A stretch of DNA of 64,000 bases from Agapetus fuscipes (GCA_951799405.1 OX637332.1:10731001-10795000), one strand, 5' to 3'; counted from the stretch's first letter, positions 12,934 through 24,422 are shown. Notes: a model not told the origin generated them from the letters alone. Made by a program: numbers and translations.

Positions 12934-13275
12934 GATAGTCCGGTCGATAGCTCAGTTGGTAGAGTGCTTGCATTCTACCCCGTGAGCTCGGGTTCGAATC
13001 CCAACGAGGAGGGTGTCAGAAATGATTTCCGATTTCGGTGTGTATTTCAAACCCCATAATATAAATACCGGCGAGGTTTACTCAGCCTTTACAAGAAATG
13101 AGTACCAGCCCCCTCGGGAGCTGGGAAATTCCCACTTCAACTGAAGTAGTTGGCGTAAGGCCGGCCCCCTTACCTGTAAAAATAAATAGGTTCAACTCGC
13201 CACATGCGACCCCTTCGGGGATAACGCGGCAAGAAGTTACACTATATGTGTAGCTTAGTTGCGTAGTTGCGTTGC
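12934..13275 (+). mobile_element. Complete tRNA-derived SINE (family T1)
   Basis: A tRNA-like head carries Pol III box A (TAGCTCAGTTGGTAGAG) and box B (GGTTCGAATCC). It is followed by a body with ATACCGGCGAGGTTTACTCA, CCCTCGGGAGCTGGGAAA, CACATGCGACCCCTTCGGGG and CGGCAAGAAGTTACACTATA. It splits an F repeat between two copies of GTAGGTTC, the likely target duplication. It is absent at the matching place in unit A (near 9775), so it inserted after the tandem duplication. This is the best reference copy of the family here. Confidence 0.9.
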
Positions 13276-13987
13276 GTAGGTTCACACGCAGAATGTGCAA
13301 GTGTGAACTTATACGTGTCTGCTTGTGGGCATGCACTTAATGTGAATTCCAAATGTAACAATTATATCCATGCAACTTAGAATAGATTAGATGAGTGACT
13401 TTACATAGCCGATTTTTTTATCTTAAATATAAATGGAGCACCGCAATCGATTTTCCCTATGCTTGGCTCTGCTGCTTAACAGTTGTACCTAGACCTTTTT
13501 TTTTAGAAAACGTGAAGATTAACCTAGAGATAAATTGTGTGAAGCTTGATTCCGATTAGCAAACTTTTTTTTTTGATCCTGTTGTTTCCTCTTTTATCTG
13601 TAGAAAAAAATTGATACCACATGCCCAAATGGCGTAGTGAAACACGCCGGGTACTGCTAGTAATTTATAATATTGTATAATTTTTATTCCTTGGTTTATA
13701 GATTGGTATTACGCGGTCCACCCATGTCGTAAAATGATTCACTTAGCCTATGTCAGCCTGTTGCAAAAAATGTAGGCAAGAGTTGCAGAGCTTCTGTTCA
13801 TCTGAGATTGGGCTTTTATGTTGTCAGAATTTGTACGTGTCTGTATGTGAGAATGCATTTATTATTAATACTTAATAGAACATATACTTGTAATTTAAAT
13901 TATGGATTAAAGACTGCGGTTAGCCATATACTAACTTTTCAGTCAAGGAACAACGATCAACATTGAAAAATAATTGTTTTTTTTCAG

Positions 13988-14047
13988 CATCATCAGATCG
14001 CTCTAATGTACCTAAACATGTGAGCACATCGGAATATAATCACAATG
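13988..14047 (+). other. Candidate 60-nt plus-strand exon
   Basis: An excellent acceptor (TTGTTTTTTTTCAG) and a good donor (AATG|GTAAGTG) enclose exactly 60 nt. Only the frame with entry phase 1 is open; it also exits in phase 1 and gives a Ser-rich 19-residue peptide (SSDRSNVPKHVSTSEYNHN). It sits between a partial F repeat and an RTE-like LINE fragment and is on the strand opposite the LDLa gene. No neighbouring exon was found, so it may be fortuitous or an exon of an unseen plus-strand transcript. Confidence 0.25.
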
Positions 14048-14097
14048 GTAAGTGTGTAACTGAAAAATCAAAATAAAGAATTTGACAAGCATGACAA

Positions 14098-14495
14098 TTG
14101 ACAGGAAACACTCTGAAAGATAGAGTTAGGAATGAATGGGTAAAAAAAGAATGTAATTTGAAAGAGGATGTGAAAGTTAAGGTACAAAAGAATGTGATGA
14201 TATGGTTTGGGCATGTGGAAATAATGAATGATAGACTGGCAAAGTATATATACAGAGGTGTTGTGAAAGGTAAAAGAGGTAAGGGACGACCGAGAAAAGT
14301 ATGGAGTGATCAGATTGAGGAAATTGTGAAAGAATGGGATATACAAAAAGCGAGCGTAAAAGAAGAAAAAGCATAAAAAAGGTGATGGATATGAATGAAT
14401 TGAAAGAGGTATGTAAGGATAGGAAGAAATGGAGGCAGCTCTGCAGAGGCTCTGGCCACCCCTAGCGGAATGGCGACAGAGTTACAGTTCAGCTT
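14098..14495 (+). mobile_element. RTE-like LINE, C-terminal fragment
   Basis: Same family as 39330-39748: NTLKDRVRNEWVKKECNLKE, WFGHVEIMNDRLAKYIYRG and GKRGKGRPRKVWSDQIEEIV, with a frameshift near 14355 after which ELKEVCKDRKKWRQLCRG resumes. It ends ACAGAGTTACAGTT. Confidence 0.87.
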
Positions 14496-15778
14496 ACCGC
14501 ATGAAATTTAATTAAAGTCTTTTGACCAGCCCGCAGCGGCTTCCAGGTGGTGGCAACTTAATTCACTTTATCACCGCTAGGTTCGCTTTCAGCCTGTAAT
14601 GTCAAACCGACTAGGAGGTAACTGCACCTGACTGAGCGCGCCTTTCCGGCCAATTCGTAATAATGACGTAATTAAACCGGGATAACAATTTTAGTATCGC
14701 GGGGAATCATTCATGCGAGCTGTAAAGCAAGAGGTTGGGCGGGTGAGAGAAAACTTGTTGATCTTATTTTATACGGAAACTTGAAGCCGACGCCAAATAA
14801 TAGTTGTTGTACTGCAGATTGAATACAAACAAGTACGAAAAGAAGTTTTTTTTTATAAAGAAAACTTTGGAAATTCAATAAAAAACATGAGCGGAAAAGA
14901 AATGGAATGATTTTTTATAAATACGGATTAATGTATGTTTTCTTGTTTTACTCGCACTAATTAAATCTATTGAAAGAATAATAGAAGAGTAAAAATTTAT
15001 CCTGAAATTTGTTGCTTATTTCTTTGTTAATTGGCGATATTGCCAATCTCAATGTGTAAATTAGAAAAAATATGTATAGAAACCATTTAAACAACGCATG
15101 CCACACACGCGGCTCGCCAAAATGTTTTGCGGCTTGCTGAAACATTGAAAGTATATTGACAATCTAGCTTTTTTGATATGAATGTCATTTTTGAAATTGG
15201 AACCATTTCTACCACCCTTCTACTCTAGGGACGATTTTAATTTCATGAATAGTTTTGGGCCGAAATATAATGTAAGTTTGACATGCCTGATGTAAATTGT
15301 CATACTGATGTGGTGTGTCAAGAAAATGTTTTTTTATTCCGTGGATTGGTAAAAATACAAACTTGTTGAGCTTACAGAGAACTGAAAGTTTTAATCAAAT
15401 TTTGCTCCTTATGTACCAAAACCTTTTCTCTCTGAAGACTGAAACTCTCCTGATAAACTGTAATTATCAAATGAGCAAAAACACAAAAATATACCATCTA
15501 TTTCTGATAGAGATGTTTTTTACTGAAAACTTCCTTATTCCAACAAAAGTATAATACCTTGAAATCCCTTTCTGGAAAATGTGGAGATTTCAGTAAACAG
15601 GGATTCAGTAAACAGAAATCTTCCAAGAATTTAAGACAACGCGATGCTTGGCAGCCTGATCAACAGAGGTTTCAGGTATTGCTTTTTAACGAGGTATATG
15701 ATTTTCACGTCGTGATTGTGGACATTTTTTTTTTTAATTTTCTTACGTCACGAAGGTGCAAAAAGTAAGTGCTTATTT

Positions 15779-15911
15779 GATTTTTTGGTTCCGGGTTTTG
15801 ACCGTGGTCCATATTTTAGCTTGTTTTCTTATTTTTTCTTTTTCTTCTTTCTTGAAAAGAAGAAAACAAGCAAAAATATGGACCACGGTCAAAACCCGGA
15901 ACCAAAAAATC
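15779..15911. repeat. Near-perfect long hairpin (fold-back element)
   Basis: Arms of about 52 bp (GATTTTTTGGTTCCGGGTTT ... and its complement) are separated by a pyrimidine-rich 28-bp loop. Only one or two mismatches are present, so the structure is recent or maintained. It is possibly a small inverted-repeat transposon. Confidence 0.9.
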
Positions 15912-16618
15912 AAGCATCTGAATCCGGCCGTGAAAGCCTAAACGCATTTAAGTGCTTATGGTTTTCGTTTCGTTACGATACTGAGTGTAACTTTTCTTTG
16001 CTCTGCTCCTCAATGACCGAGTCTGCATTGTTGACGTCTATTTATGACTCTTTTAGTTGATTGATAAATTAGTATGGTTTCAGATATTCTCATCTAGTAA
16101 GAAAATAAGTTTCACTGTCACATTTTTTTAAATCTAAGAAAAAAAATCATAACTCTTTTTTCTCGGAACTTCTACAAAAAGAAATACGCAGCCTAGTAGT
16201 TTCGTATTACAGCAAGCGGCCAAATTTTTTCATCTCATTTGGTACTGGAAAAAAATCACGTTGGAAGTTGCAAAAGTATGAAATCAATTAAATGCAAACA
16301 TTAATGAATGAATATTTCTTTCGTTTACTTCCCTACATTCGTAGATTTTCATTTTCATAGTTACCTGATTATCAGGAGTGGAATATTACAAACAGGAGGA
16401 TGCTGTGATTTTAATTTACTTGTTTAGAAATGTTATGTCGAATATTGACACGACTATCGTTAATATTTTGAATTAAAGCAATTTATTAATATGATCTTGA
16501 ATAAAAACTTTTTACTATTTGATCCCCGCATTCAAAGCTGCTCAAATTTTGCAACTTGCTATATTCAACTCAAAAACCAGCAATCGGCAAACTGTATTAT
16601 TATGTGCATTGTATATAT

Positions 16619-16801
16619 TCATAAATCATCAGGTACATATCCTATCGGTTTCAAAGTATCTAACTCTACTACACGCTTAAAAATACTTGAAGCATGTTTT
16701 ACAACATGTTTCTGCGTAATCTTCGCATAATTTGCAAATGAGTCCTCTGTTCCTCCTTTGCTTAAGCCTTTAATGGTCCCAGGTTGTGCCCAGCACTCCA
16801 A
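16619..16801 (-). other. Unrecognised short open frame
   Basis: A 60-codon minus-strand frame ends in a stop and reads ...SKGGTEDSFANYAKITQKHVVKHASSIFKRVVELDTLKPIGYVPDDL in pieces, with a hydrophilic, protein-like composition. Immediately upstream on that strand are two copies of a roughly 75-bp sequence beginning near AACTCAACG; a related copy is at 56488-56600. It may be the 3' piece of an old mobile-element or host coding region. I assign no function. Confidence 0.15.
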
Positions 16802-17511
16802 GTATAAAACTCAACGTTTAAACTCAACCACATTGTTTCCTGAAACAATGTATGAAAAGTAAACCAGCGCCTTGTGTAAGCGTTTTAACTCAACTATTGC
16901 GTTATTTAAAATAATGCATAGAAACTAAAGCAGTGCAAAAAGTGAGCGTTTTAGTTTTGAAACACTTTTTATAATTTCGTATGGTTGGGTTTAAACGTTT
17001 TTTTTTACTTGGTTTGCAAGTTGTGTGTGCGGGGCGAGTTAGCGTGCATAACCACAGACAGAAGTTGACTAAACACGGTACAACAATTTCCCGGCTCATT
17101 TGTCCTGTGTCATTGCTTGGGCGATCGCCGGGCACGAATCGCGTGCGACTGTGAAAGACTACCGAGGGCTGCCAGCACCTGAAGGCAGGCTGGGCCATGC
17201 GTATGCGATGGGAGATGGTCCTTGAAGTGTTATGCACAAAAAAACGACGCAGACTGCTTGTTTACAATTCAAATATCCAACTTTTGTGCATTCCGCAGAA
17301 TCAAAGGGAAACGCGAGATCTCCCGCAGTTTTGATTTGTTGAGAATTTATTCGGACCATCCGAGGTTAAATGGAACAATACCATATAAACCACAAATAAA
17401 CATTAATTGTGCTTAAAATATTTTAATGATCACAGTTTCCCATCTTCACCAAGGGTGTCCAAAATTATTTAAAGATTCTTTATACTGGCATGTACGGTTT
17501 TACACAGCCTT

Positions 17512-17590
17512 TATGTGGAAGAAGGCTCAGCCACCTCGGGGGCTGGGAAACCTCCGCTTCAACTGAAGGGTAAGGTAAGGCCATTTTTGG
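17512..17590 (+). mobile_element. tRNA-SINE T1, fragment
   Basis: GGCTCAGCCACCTCGGGGGC, then AAACCTCCGCTTCAACTGAA match the middle of the SINE. Confidence 0.7.
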
Positions 17591-18991
17591 TCATGCTTTT
17601 TATTTTATTTTAGCAAATTTGTATTGAATTTTAACACGCATTGAGATGCGTATAAATTAAGAAGCAGATTTGATTTTGGCAGCCACTGCGAATAACTACC
17701 CAATACTTATGATGTGATTAAAACGGATAAAACGCATAGTAGGGTGCGCTTCTACAAGAACGTCGAATTTCAATTTGTACGCCGCGCCGTAAGTACTATA
17801 TAATGTCAAAAAAGCTCGCTTACGGTCATAATCACTTTTGTATTCATCTGCGTGCATAGCAGTAGAGACTAAGTTAACATATTAAAACAATAGAAAACTT
17901 TGATCTCATTAAAATGTGAGCTGGCTACCAACTGCAGTAATAATATAAATTGAATCACCAATACTTCCACAAATAAATAACTTGAATTATTTAAATAGAC
18001 AACAATAAAAACTATTTTGTTTTCGATTACGGTGGGTATATTATAATTCCTTATATCCTCACATGACACTCAACGATTTTTCTGACCAACGAACTTATCT
18101 GATCTATTTTGTATTTATTTAGCTCCCTCAAGATGCTAACGGATTGTTTGCAAAACCAGTCGTGGAATCATAATATAGGTACTCGCCGGAATCGAAAATC
18201 AAATTGTTTTATTTTTATATTTTAAGATGAACGATTACAAAGTAAATAAATGCCTCTACAATCAATACAATTGATTTATTTCATTTGATTATTATGAAAA
18301 GTAAATACAGACATTTCATGTAAACAAATAATCACTGAAAAAAATCGAATCTGAAAAATGCAAATGATTCAATAGAATGAAATAAAAAATGCGAAGTTTC
18401 ATATTTCAGTTCTCAGCCCTGAATACGTGGAAGTTGTCCCTTCGATGCCGGGCTGAGGTACGTACAGTCTAAAAAGTGGAATAAAATTAGACCAACATCT
18501 GCGGATTCTCAACGAACTGAAGCATTACCAAATACTAAATGAAAGATTGTCTTAGACCTATTTATAAATTGTTTTTTTCCTCCTATTAGGAATACTCGGT
18601 TACGTAATAACAAACCCATGATTTACATATTAACTTTGCGGCGCATAAATTCTGCTACCGGCTTTGTAAACCTTTAACTATAAACAAGCTTTATTTTAAG
18701 CATCGTTATCAAAGCACGTGAACATTTTATGGAACCATCTATATTATGCACTAATAAATATTTATTAAGAAATACAATCTGGCTTATTTGAGTTTTTTTT
18801 TAAATATTACTATGCTTTTAATGTACCTACTTAAGTAAACACAATAGGATAAAATTACCCACTGCAAAAAACACTCCAAAAAAGATAAACGGTAATAATT
18901 TAACTAAGGGTATGAGTGAAAATTAACAGCGCTGGTTCGAATCCTGGCAGGCCCTTTTGACTATAGATATGATGCGGAGTTAACAGATGTT

Positions 18992-19250
18992 TATAATCTA
19001 TACCTACTCTAAGTTGCAAAGATATATTGTCATTTAAGGTTCCATATTTAATGCATGCCCAAATGTAAGTTCGTATTTACACATGCTGAATAATGAATAT
19101 GTCCATACAAAGTACACTAAACCACACATGAACATAAACATTACAACGCCTACCGCCTTCCTTGAAAGTGGAGTGGCAAAAGTGAACCAAGTTTGTATAG
19201 CGGGGGGGGGGGGGGGGGTCAGCCTCATACCAAACTATTAGTCAAGGAAC
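18992..19250 (-). repeat. F repeat with a poly-G run
   Basis: Minus copy; the usual ATGGGTGG is replaced by about 18 consecutive G at 19201-19218, a likely assembly-error or slippage spot. Confidence 0.85.
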
Positions 19251-20734
19251 ACAAACATTTCGGAAAGTGAAATAATTAAAAAAAAAACAAAAACATCAAA
19301 TATAAATTAAACTAAATTAAAGTAAGCTTGAAAAAAATATATTCATCTCGTGAACAATTCTGAATGTGTGTGGCTTCTGGAAATGCATATTATTAAAAGC
19401 CCTTGGGCAATCATATCATATTTTCGTTATTATTTTTTTATAAAAGCACGCGTTGTGACAAAATAAACATAACAAAACTGCAAAAACATGCATTCAAGTA
19501 CTTTAAAAATACAGGTTGATTCCACACAAAGTATACTTAGTTGTTCTAGTAGGGGTTTTTTTTTAATTTGCTTTAAAATATTTAAAAAGGCGTGATTTAC
19601 AAAAAAAAACAATATAATGTGCACATTACGAGTTTTGAAACAGTTACCGCTCCCAAAAGTGATACTTTTATTTGGCGACCTATTATATTTCCCGACGTAC
19701 ATGTTTGTTAGAAAAATGAGGGGGATTAATCGAAAAAGTAGAAAAAAAAGTATCGGTGGTCAGTGTCATTAGAAACCTAAAAAAAAGTCAATTACTTCAA
19801 AGTCTCATTCATTTTGAAATTGCACTTTAACAAATTCACTGTGTTATAAAATACACACACTTTTTTCAGCACCGGGAAATTCTTTTGTCGCGGAATTTTC
19901 ATTCACCTACCACATTTTCATTTCGGTGAAATAATTTCATTATCATAGTTGGCGATATTCCGCAGCCCACCGCTACCTCTACGTACGAACAAATGTACAC
20001 CGGTACGTGTATTAATGCCTTTGAAATTAAACAATAATGTTTTTTTCATCCTTTTACGTCACCACCGAATAGGTGTAGTACAGTAATATGATAATGTTTT
20101 TTATTCAATTTTCTTCGAACTCATTCTGCCTGTAATATCTGACCGGCCAAAAGCTCCGCGCTTTCTATTCTATCACATTTACATACGGCTAGATTTTTCT
20201 CGTTTCATCCGATATCCCATAGGTACTGTGTTATTCTCAAACAGCAAAGTCATGGCTCATCCGCAGCCTACAGTAAATTTTCCGTACAATAAATCGATGA
20301 TTCGTAGATCAGCTATGGATCAAACTTTTTATGAATAGCACCTTACGTATCTGTAGATTTTTTTATCAAAGAATTTGGCACTTTTTCCAGAACCGATGCA
20401 CGATGTTCTTCCAACTTCCCAGAATTCAAATGGAAAATTTTCTATTTTCATTTTTGAAATGAAAGAAAAAATATGCACCGCTAAAACACACTGGTATTAC
20501 ATGCTCTGTAGAAAGAATTATAAATAAAAGTAAGTATTGTGTGGGTACTGTACTTGTACTTTCTTATTCATTCTTTTTCTTCTTCAATGACTCTACAGCC
20601 CATACCGAGCCTTGGCCCCCGCTATCTTGAGCCTCCATCCATCTCTTCCTTCCTTCTTTGATTGGTACGTCTTCCAGCTTTGATTGTACACGTATTATTA
20701 AAAATATAATGAAGTCAGAACAGTTTTCAAATTG

Positions 20735-20880
20735 GAACTTCTCGGCGAGCAAACATCTGTCTCATATGGGACTGCTATCCTTAGCTCGCAACAAAAAATA
20801 TTTGTTTGCATTTTTCCTAGAAACACGGCCGGGTGACGACAAAATTATTAAGTCTATTTCAATTCACGTGCAAACCTCAT
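20735..20880. repeat. Second dispersed repeat family (about 150 bp)
   Basis: Marker sequences are CTCGGCGAGCAAACATCT, ATGGGACTGCTATCCTTAG and CGGCCGGGTGACGACAAAAT. Relatives are at 23215-23330 (CTCGGGGAGCAAACGTCTTG), 55690-55800 (CTCAGCGGGCAAACGTCACT), 9155-9300 and 12303-12440 (CTCGGCGGTTAAACGTCTTT). No coding frame or terminal repeats are evident; the class is unknown. Confidence 0.6.
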
Positions 20881-21479
20881 TTAATGCATTTGTTTGAATA
20901 CCATTAAAAACAAATGAAATGTTAATATAAGGATTGATAAACAATAGAGCTTTCGATCAAACTTTAATCTAAGATATTGGAGTTTAAAAAGTTATGAATT
21001 TCCTTTGAAACATTATGTATGTTTTGCATTAGTGTCTAACTATTTGTATGGCGTCTAAGAGACGAGTAGACAGCGTGTAGGGCTTTGTGGGAGAAAGGAT
21101 TATACCGAGTGACTCGTCATATTATACGCTGCGATGCAGTAACCTGATCGATAAAGGATAAGATATCAGTGTTCCAAGAAAGCATATGCACAGCCGGGAT
21201 ATGTTTAATAAATTATTATTTTTCTTTTGAATATTGTAATGAGAGACCAAACAATGAGTGTATTTATAGAGGAAATGTGAGAAGCATGAGAGGAAAGAAA
21301 CGATAGAACAATATGAGCTTTATCACATTTATAAAATCGTGAAGGCGTGAGATATATGTTTATTTGTTTTTTGCTGATGATCTCAAAATATTCAAAAGAA
21401 TAGAACATGTAGGTGACTGTTATATACTTCAGAACAATTTACATGAACTGGGCAGGTGGTGTCACAGAAATAATTTATT

Positions 21480-21606
21480 TCAATTTATAATTTTTGGATG
21501 AAATTTTTCAAGCAAAACACTGTTTATTTTCACTATAGACTTTATTTAAAAGATTAAAATCTTTAAAACAAAATTACGAACGTTTTCGACCTAGAAGGTC
21601 ATCATC
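21480..21606 (-). mobile_element. 127-bp insertion with ribozyme-like core inside the LINE
   Basis: It is flanked by perfect 12-bp copies of AAATAATTTATT (21468-21479 and 21607-21618); removing one copy and the insert restores the LINE frame. Read on the minus strand it begins TGATGATGACCTTCTAGGTC, GAAAACGTTCG and runs on to AATAAAGTCTATAGTGAAAA. The start matches the folded motif in the elements at 1745 and 62611. Confidence 0.8.
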
Positions 21607-21614
21607 AAATAATT
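21572..21614 (-). ncRNA. Hammerhead-like RNA motif
   Basis: Minus-strand reading: AATTAT, TTGATGA, T, GACC, TTCTA, GGTC, GAA, AACGTT, C, GTAATT. Stem I (6 bp) includes bases of the target duplication, so its pairing may be partly accidental. Stem II (4 bp) is within the element. Confidence 0.3.
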
Positions 21615-22281
21615 TATTCTTAAATGTTGAAAAATGTCAATGTATAACTTTTCCTCGAAACAAAAATCCCATGCACTTCAACTACTGTATCGAAAATGAC
21701 AAACTGGACAGGGTAACGGAAATAAGAGATCTTGGGATTATCTTTGATGAGAAATTATCTTTTGTGAGCAATATAACAAAATTGACCGGAAAAGCATTGC
21801 AAACATTGGGCTTTGTCCTTCGCACTGTTGGCGATTTCACAAATGTAAACGCAATTGCAATACTTTATAAGTCAATAGTCCGTAGTCAGCTGGAGTTCAA
21901 TTCCCAAATATGGTCTCCCAGTTACAATGTCCACATCAACAATATGGAGCGGATCCAACATAAATTTTTAAGGTTCATAAATTATAAATTGGGTATACCT
22001 CGACATGATTTAGATTACGAAAATTTGAAAATAAGATTACACATTGAATCTCTTGAGGACAGAAGAATTATTGGGGATTTAACTTTTTGTTTACAATTTA
22101 AATAATTGTTTTGACAACCCTGATTTGTTGCAGCTCATAAAATTCCGTATACCTACACGATGTACTAGAAATCGCGAGTTGTTCTATATAGACAACCATA
22201 ATACAAATTATATAAGATCGACAATAATTCCCCGCTTACACCGACTGGGCAATGAATATTTGTCGGATATTGACATATTTA

Positions 22282-22480
22282 TATTATTTAGATTTTCAGC
22301 AGTAGCTTCGTGAAAGTTCATTTTAATACAATAAAATAAAAATTGCTTTGTTTTAATTCACATGAGTTTATTTTATGTTTATTTTAAGTTTATTTTATGG
22401 GAGGTACTGCTTCTCCCGAAACTGGTCGTGTCCAAAAATAAACTCATGTGAATTAAAACAAAGCAATTTTTATTTTATTG
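22282..22480. mobile_element. 199-bp inverted-repeat element inside the LINE
   Basis: It is bounded by perfect 14-bp duplications of TATTGACATATTTA (22268-22281 and 22481-22494). Two arms of about 50 bp (22323-22373 and 22435-22485, the right one running into the duplication) flank a centre reading GGGAG, loop, CTCCC, GAAACTGGTCGTGTC, AAAAATAAAC. That is stem II, GAAAC and a GTC cleavage-type site of a hammerhead; stem I can pair with GTTTATTTT, but the CTGATGA half is missing. Confidence 0.8.
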
Positions 22481-24074
22481 TATTGACATATTTAATTTGG
22501 ATCTCGCTTCATTTAGGACTTTGTTAAAAAAATAAAAATATTTCCTCCAGTTGCTAGGTCTTAGTTTGTTGTGCTTGTTGATAAGCTTACTGCTCTCTTG
22601 CTTATAAAATATATTTCATTTTGTTTATATTATGTTATAGTTTTTTATTTTATGTCTATGTTTAATATCTTTTTATTTTTTTTTATTTTATATGCAAGGA
22701 TTTCAATTTAGCTTTTTATGGTTTTTTAGTAGTTTTTATAGTTTTCTCTTATTTAAGATTATATAGAGTTTTTATTTTTATTTTAAGTTTCAAATCTGTT
22801 TTATCTTTATATATGCAAGGATTTTTTAAATATATATTTTTTTTGTTATTGTAAAAGGCGAAAGCCGTTTGTTGATTTAAATAAATAAATAAATATAATA
22901 GTTGATTTAAAAAAAGCCTTGGATAAAAAAAAGGATATTGAAGGAATAGTGTTCGACAGGAATTAGTGAAAGGAAATCAAGTGCGACTATCCCAAGTATG
23001 TAAATATATCTTTTTGATTTTTATTCAACAGTTCCTATCCAGTAAAAAAGCTCTTTAGATATCGTCCTTGCATTGAGCTTGGAGTCTACCTTTTTTTATA
23101 AATTCAAGTCTATCATTATTCCAAGTTTTTTTATCTATCTTTCATTTGGTTTTCTTAAAATACACGTGTGTAGGCCCTGGATATTGTGATGAGGTCCCAA
23201 CATTTTTGATTTTGACTTTTTCTCGGGGAGCAAACGTCTTGTATGGGACTGCTATTCTTACCAATCACAAAATATTTGATTCCATTTTCTCTAGCAAACC
23301 GACCGTTAATTCACGTGCGGACCTCATTTTCATATGGGTGGGAATATAGAAAAGGTTAAAAGTTTTTTTTTAAATTATGTTAATAATGACAGATGCGTAA
23401 GAATGAAGCTACGTGCATCCATTGTTTAGATACACATTTAATTTGATATATCTGTCCGTCAATCAATCAATTAATTTATCAATACGTATAATGATTAAAT
23501 TCGATAATTACTTTCCGTCAATGATAATTATTGTCGACTGCCTACTCGCCAGTTCTTCACTGTAAGCTGGGAGTAGACATGTGTGTACATGTAGATACAT
23601 GCGTAAGCGACTGGCGCATACTATCCATTAAGTTTTATTTTTAATTAGTCCGCTTTGAATAATTAATTAGATTGGAACGATGATGTAAACAACATCTGGA
23701 CTTGATGTCACATCATGTCATGGCAAGACATAATTGTTGATAAATCATAATCACTGCTTTTCAAAAAAAAAACTTTAAAAAATAGACGCGTATCCACAAT
23801 CGGAATTAAACTACACTGAAACATACAAAATGTAAGCAGCAAACTTTGCTTGTGGAAAAAAATAACCAATCCGAATATTTTGGGAATTTGGAAGATTCGT
23901 GTCAAAACGTTACTTGACTTCCGGGTTTCATTGGTTTATCATTATCGTTATTCGTCATAAATGAATGATGATCAATATAACATCCATGATAATATATTAG
24001 AGTAAATTTTAGTTTTCATTTCATGTACCCCTGTCTGTTCACTGATTTCCTCTTCCGATCTAGATACCACTGCA

Positions 24075-24380
24075 CGGTTAAAAACGCTACGCTACTAAGC
24101 TACACATAGAGTGCAACTTATTGACCCATAATCCCCGAAGGGGTCGCATGTGGGGAGTGGAACCTATTTATCTTCACAAGCGGCCGGCCTAACGTCAACC
24201 ACTTCATTTGAAGTGGGGGTTACCCAGCTCCTGAGGGGGCTGGTTCTGATTTTGTAGTGAAGGCTGAGTAAGCGTTGCTGGTATTTTATTTTGGGTTTGA
24301 CACAAACCCCGAAACAGGAAACCTGAGCTCTCTGCATGGATTGCAAGCACTCTACTAACTGAGCTATAGACCAGACACGG
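24075..24380 (-). mobile_element. tRNA-SINE T1, nearly full length
   Basis: Minus-strand copy with the tRNA-like head at the right (ACTAACTGAGCTATAGACC) and the tail at the left (CTAAGCTACACATAGAGTGC). It carries CCCGAAGGGGTCGCATGTGG and AGTAAGCGTTGCTGGTATTT. Confidence 0.9.
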
Positions 24381-24422
24381 TGGTCCGCCATTACTCTTTC
24401 CGAAACCATGCTCTAAATATTT

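Larger units (their letters stand above)
10162..13660 (+). mobile_element. Helitron-type unit B of a tandem pair
   Basis: It begins directly at the CTAG end of unit A and ends with the same hairpin and CTAG at 13660, followed by T. The internal plan is the same as unit A: a short copy (10162 to about 10800), then a full copy (about 10802-13660). Alignment by eye shows near-identity over most of its length. Differences are the absence of the telomere-type array, a longer F repeat at 11736-11976, and a tRNA-SINE inserted at 12934-13275. Tandem head-to-tail Helitrons are known from other genomes; a segmental duplication could give the same picture. Confidence 0.72.
14500..20570. other. Mostly unique DNA
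   Basis: Outside the hairpin at 15779, the SINE scrap at 17512 and the F repeat at 18992, I see no feature. GC-richer stretches at 14520-14780 and 17010-17220 (GTGTGCGGGGCGAGTTAGCG) could be regulatory or old exon DNA; no motif decides it. A lone box-B-like GGTTCGAATCCTGGC is at 18935-18950. Confidence 0.45.
21340..22900 (+). mobile_element. 5'-truncated LINE with reverse-transcriptase C-terminal region
   Basis: The frame at about 21345-21470 holds the catalytic FADD of reverse transcriptase (LFFADDLKIFKRI) and continues after an insertion at 21619 (LNVEKCQCITF). It runs through EIRDLGIIFDEKLSF, LYKSIVRSQLEFNSQIWSP and MERIQHKFLRFINYK, has one frame break near 22105, and ends ...FRTLLKK-stop near 22535 after a second insertion. 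The 3' UTR ends with a stem-loop (AAAGGCGAAAGCCGTTT) and an (AAAT)n-type tail. These are features of Jockey/CR1-like non-LTR elements. It is dead through truncation, a frameshift and two insertions. Confidence 0.9.

Noticed and set aside
14068..14374. Minus-strand frames rich in Phe, Ser and His
   Set aside because: Shadow of the plus-strand RTE-like reverse-transcriptase fragment.
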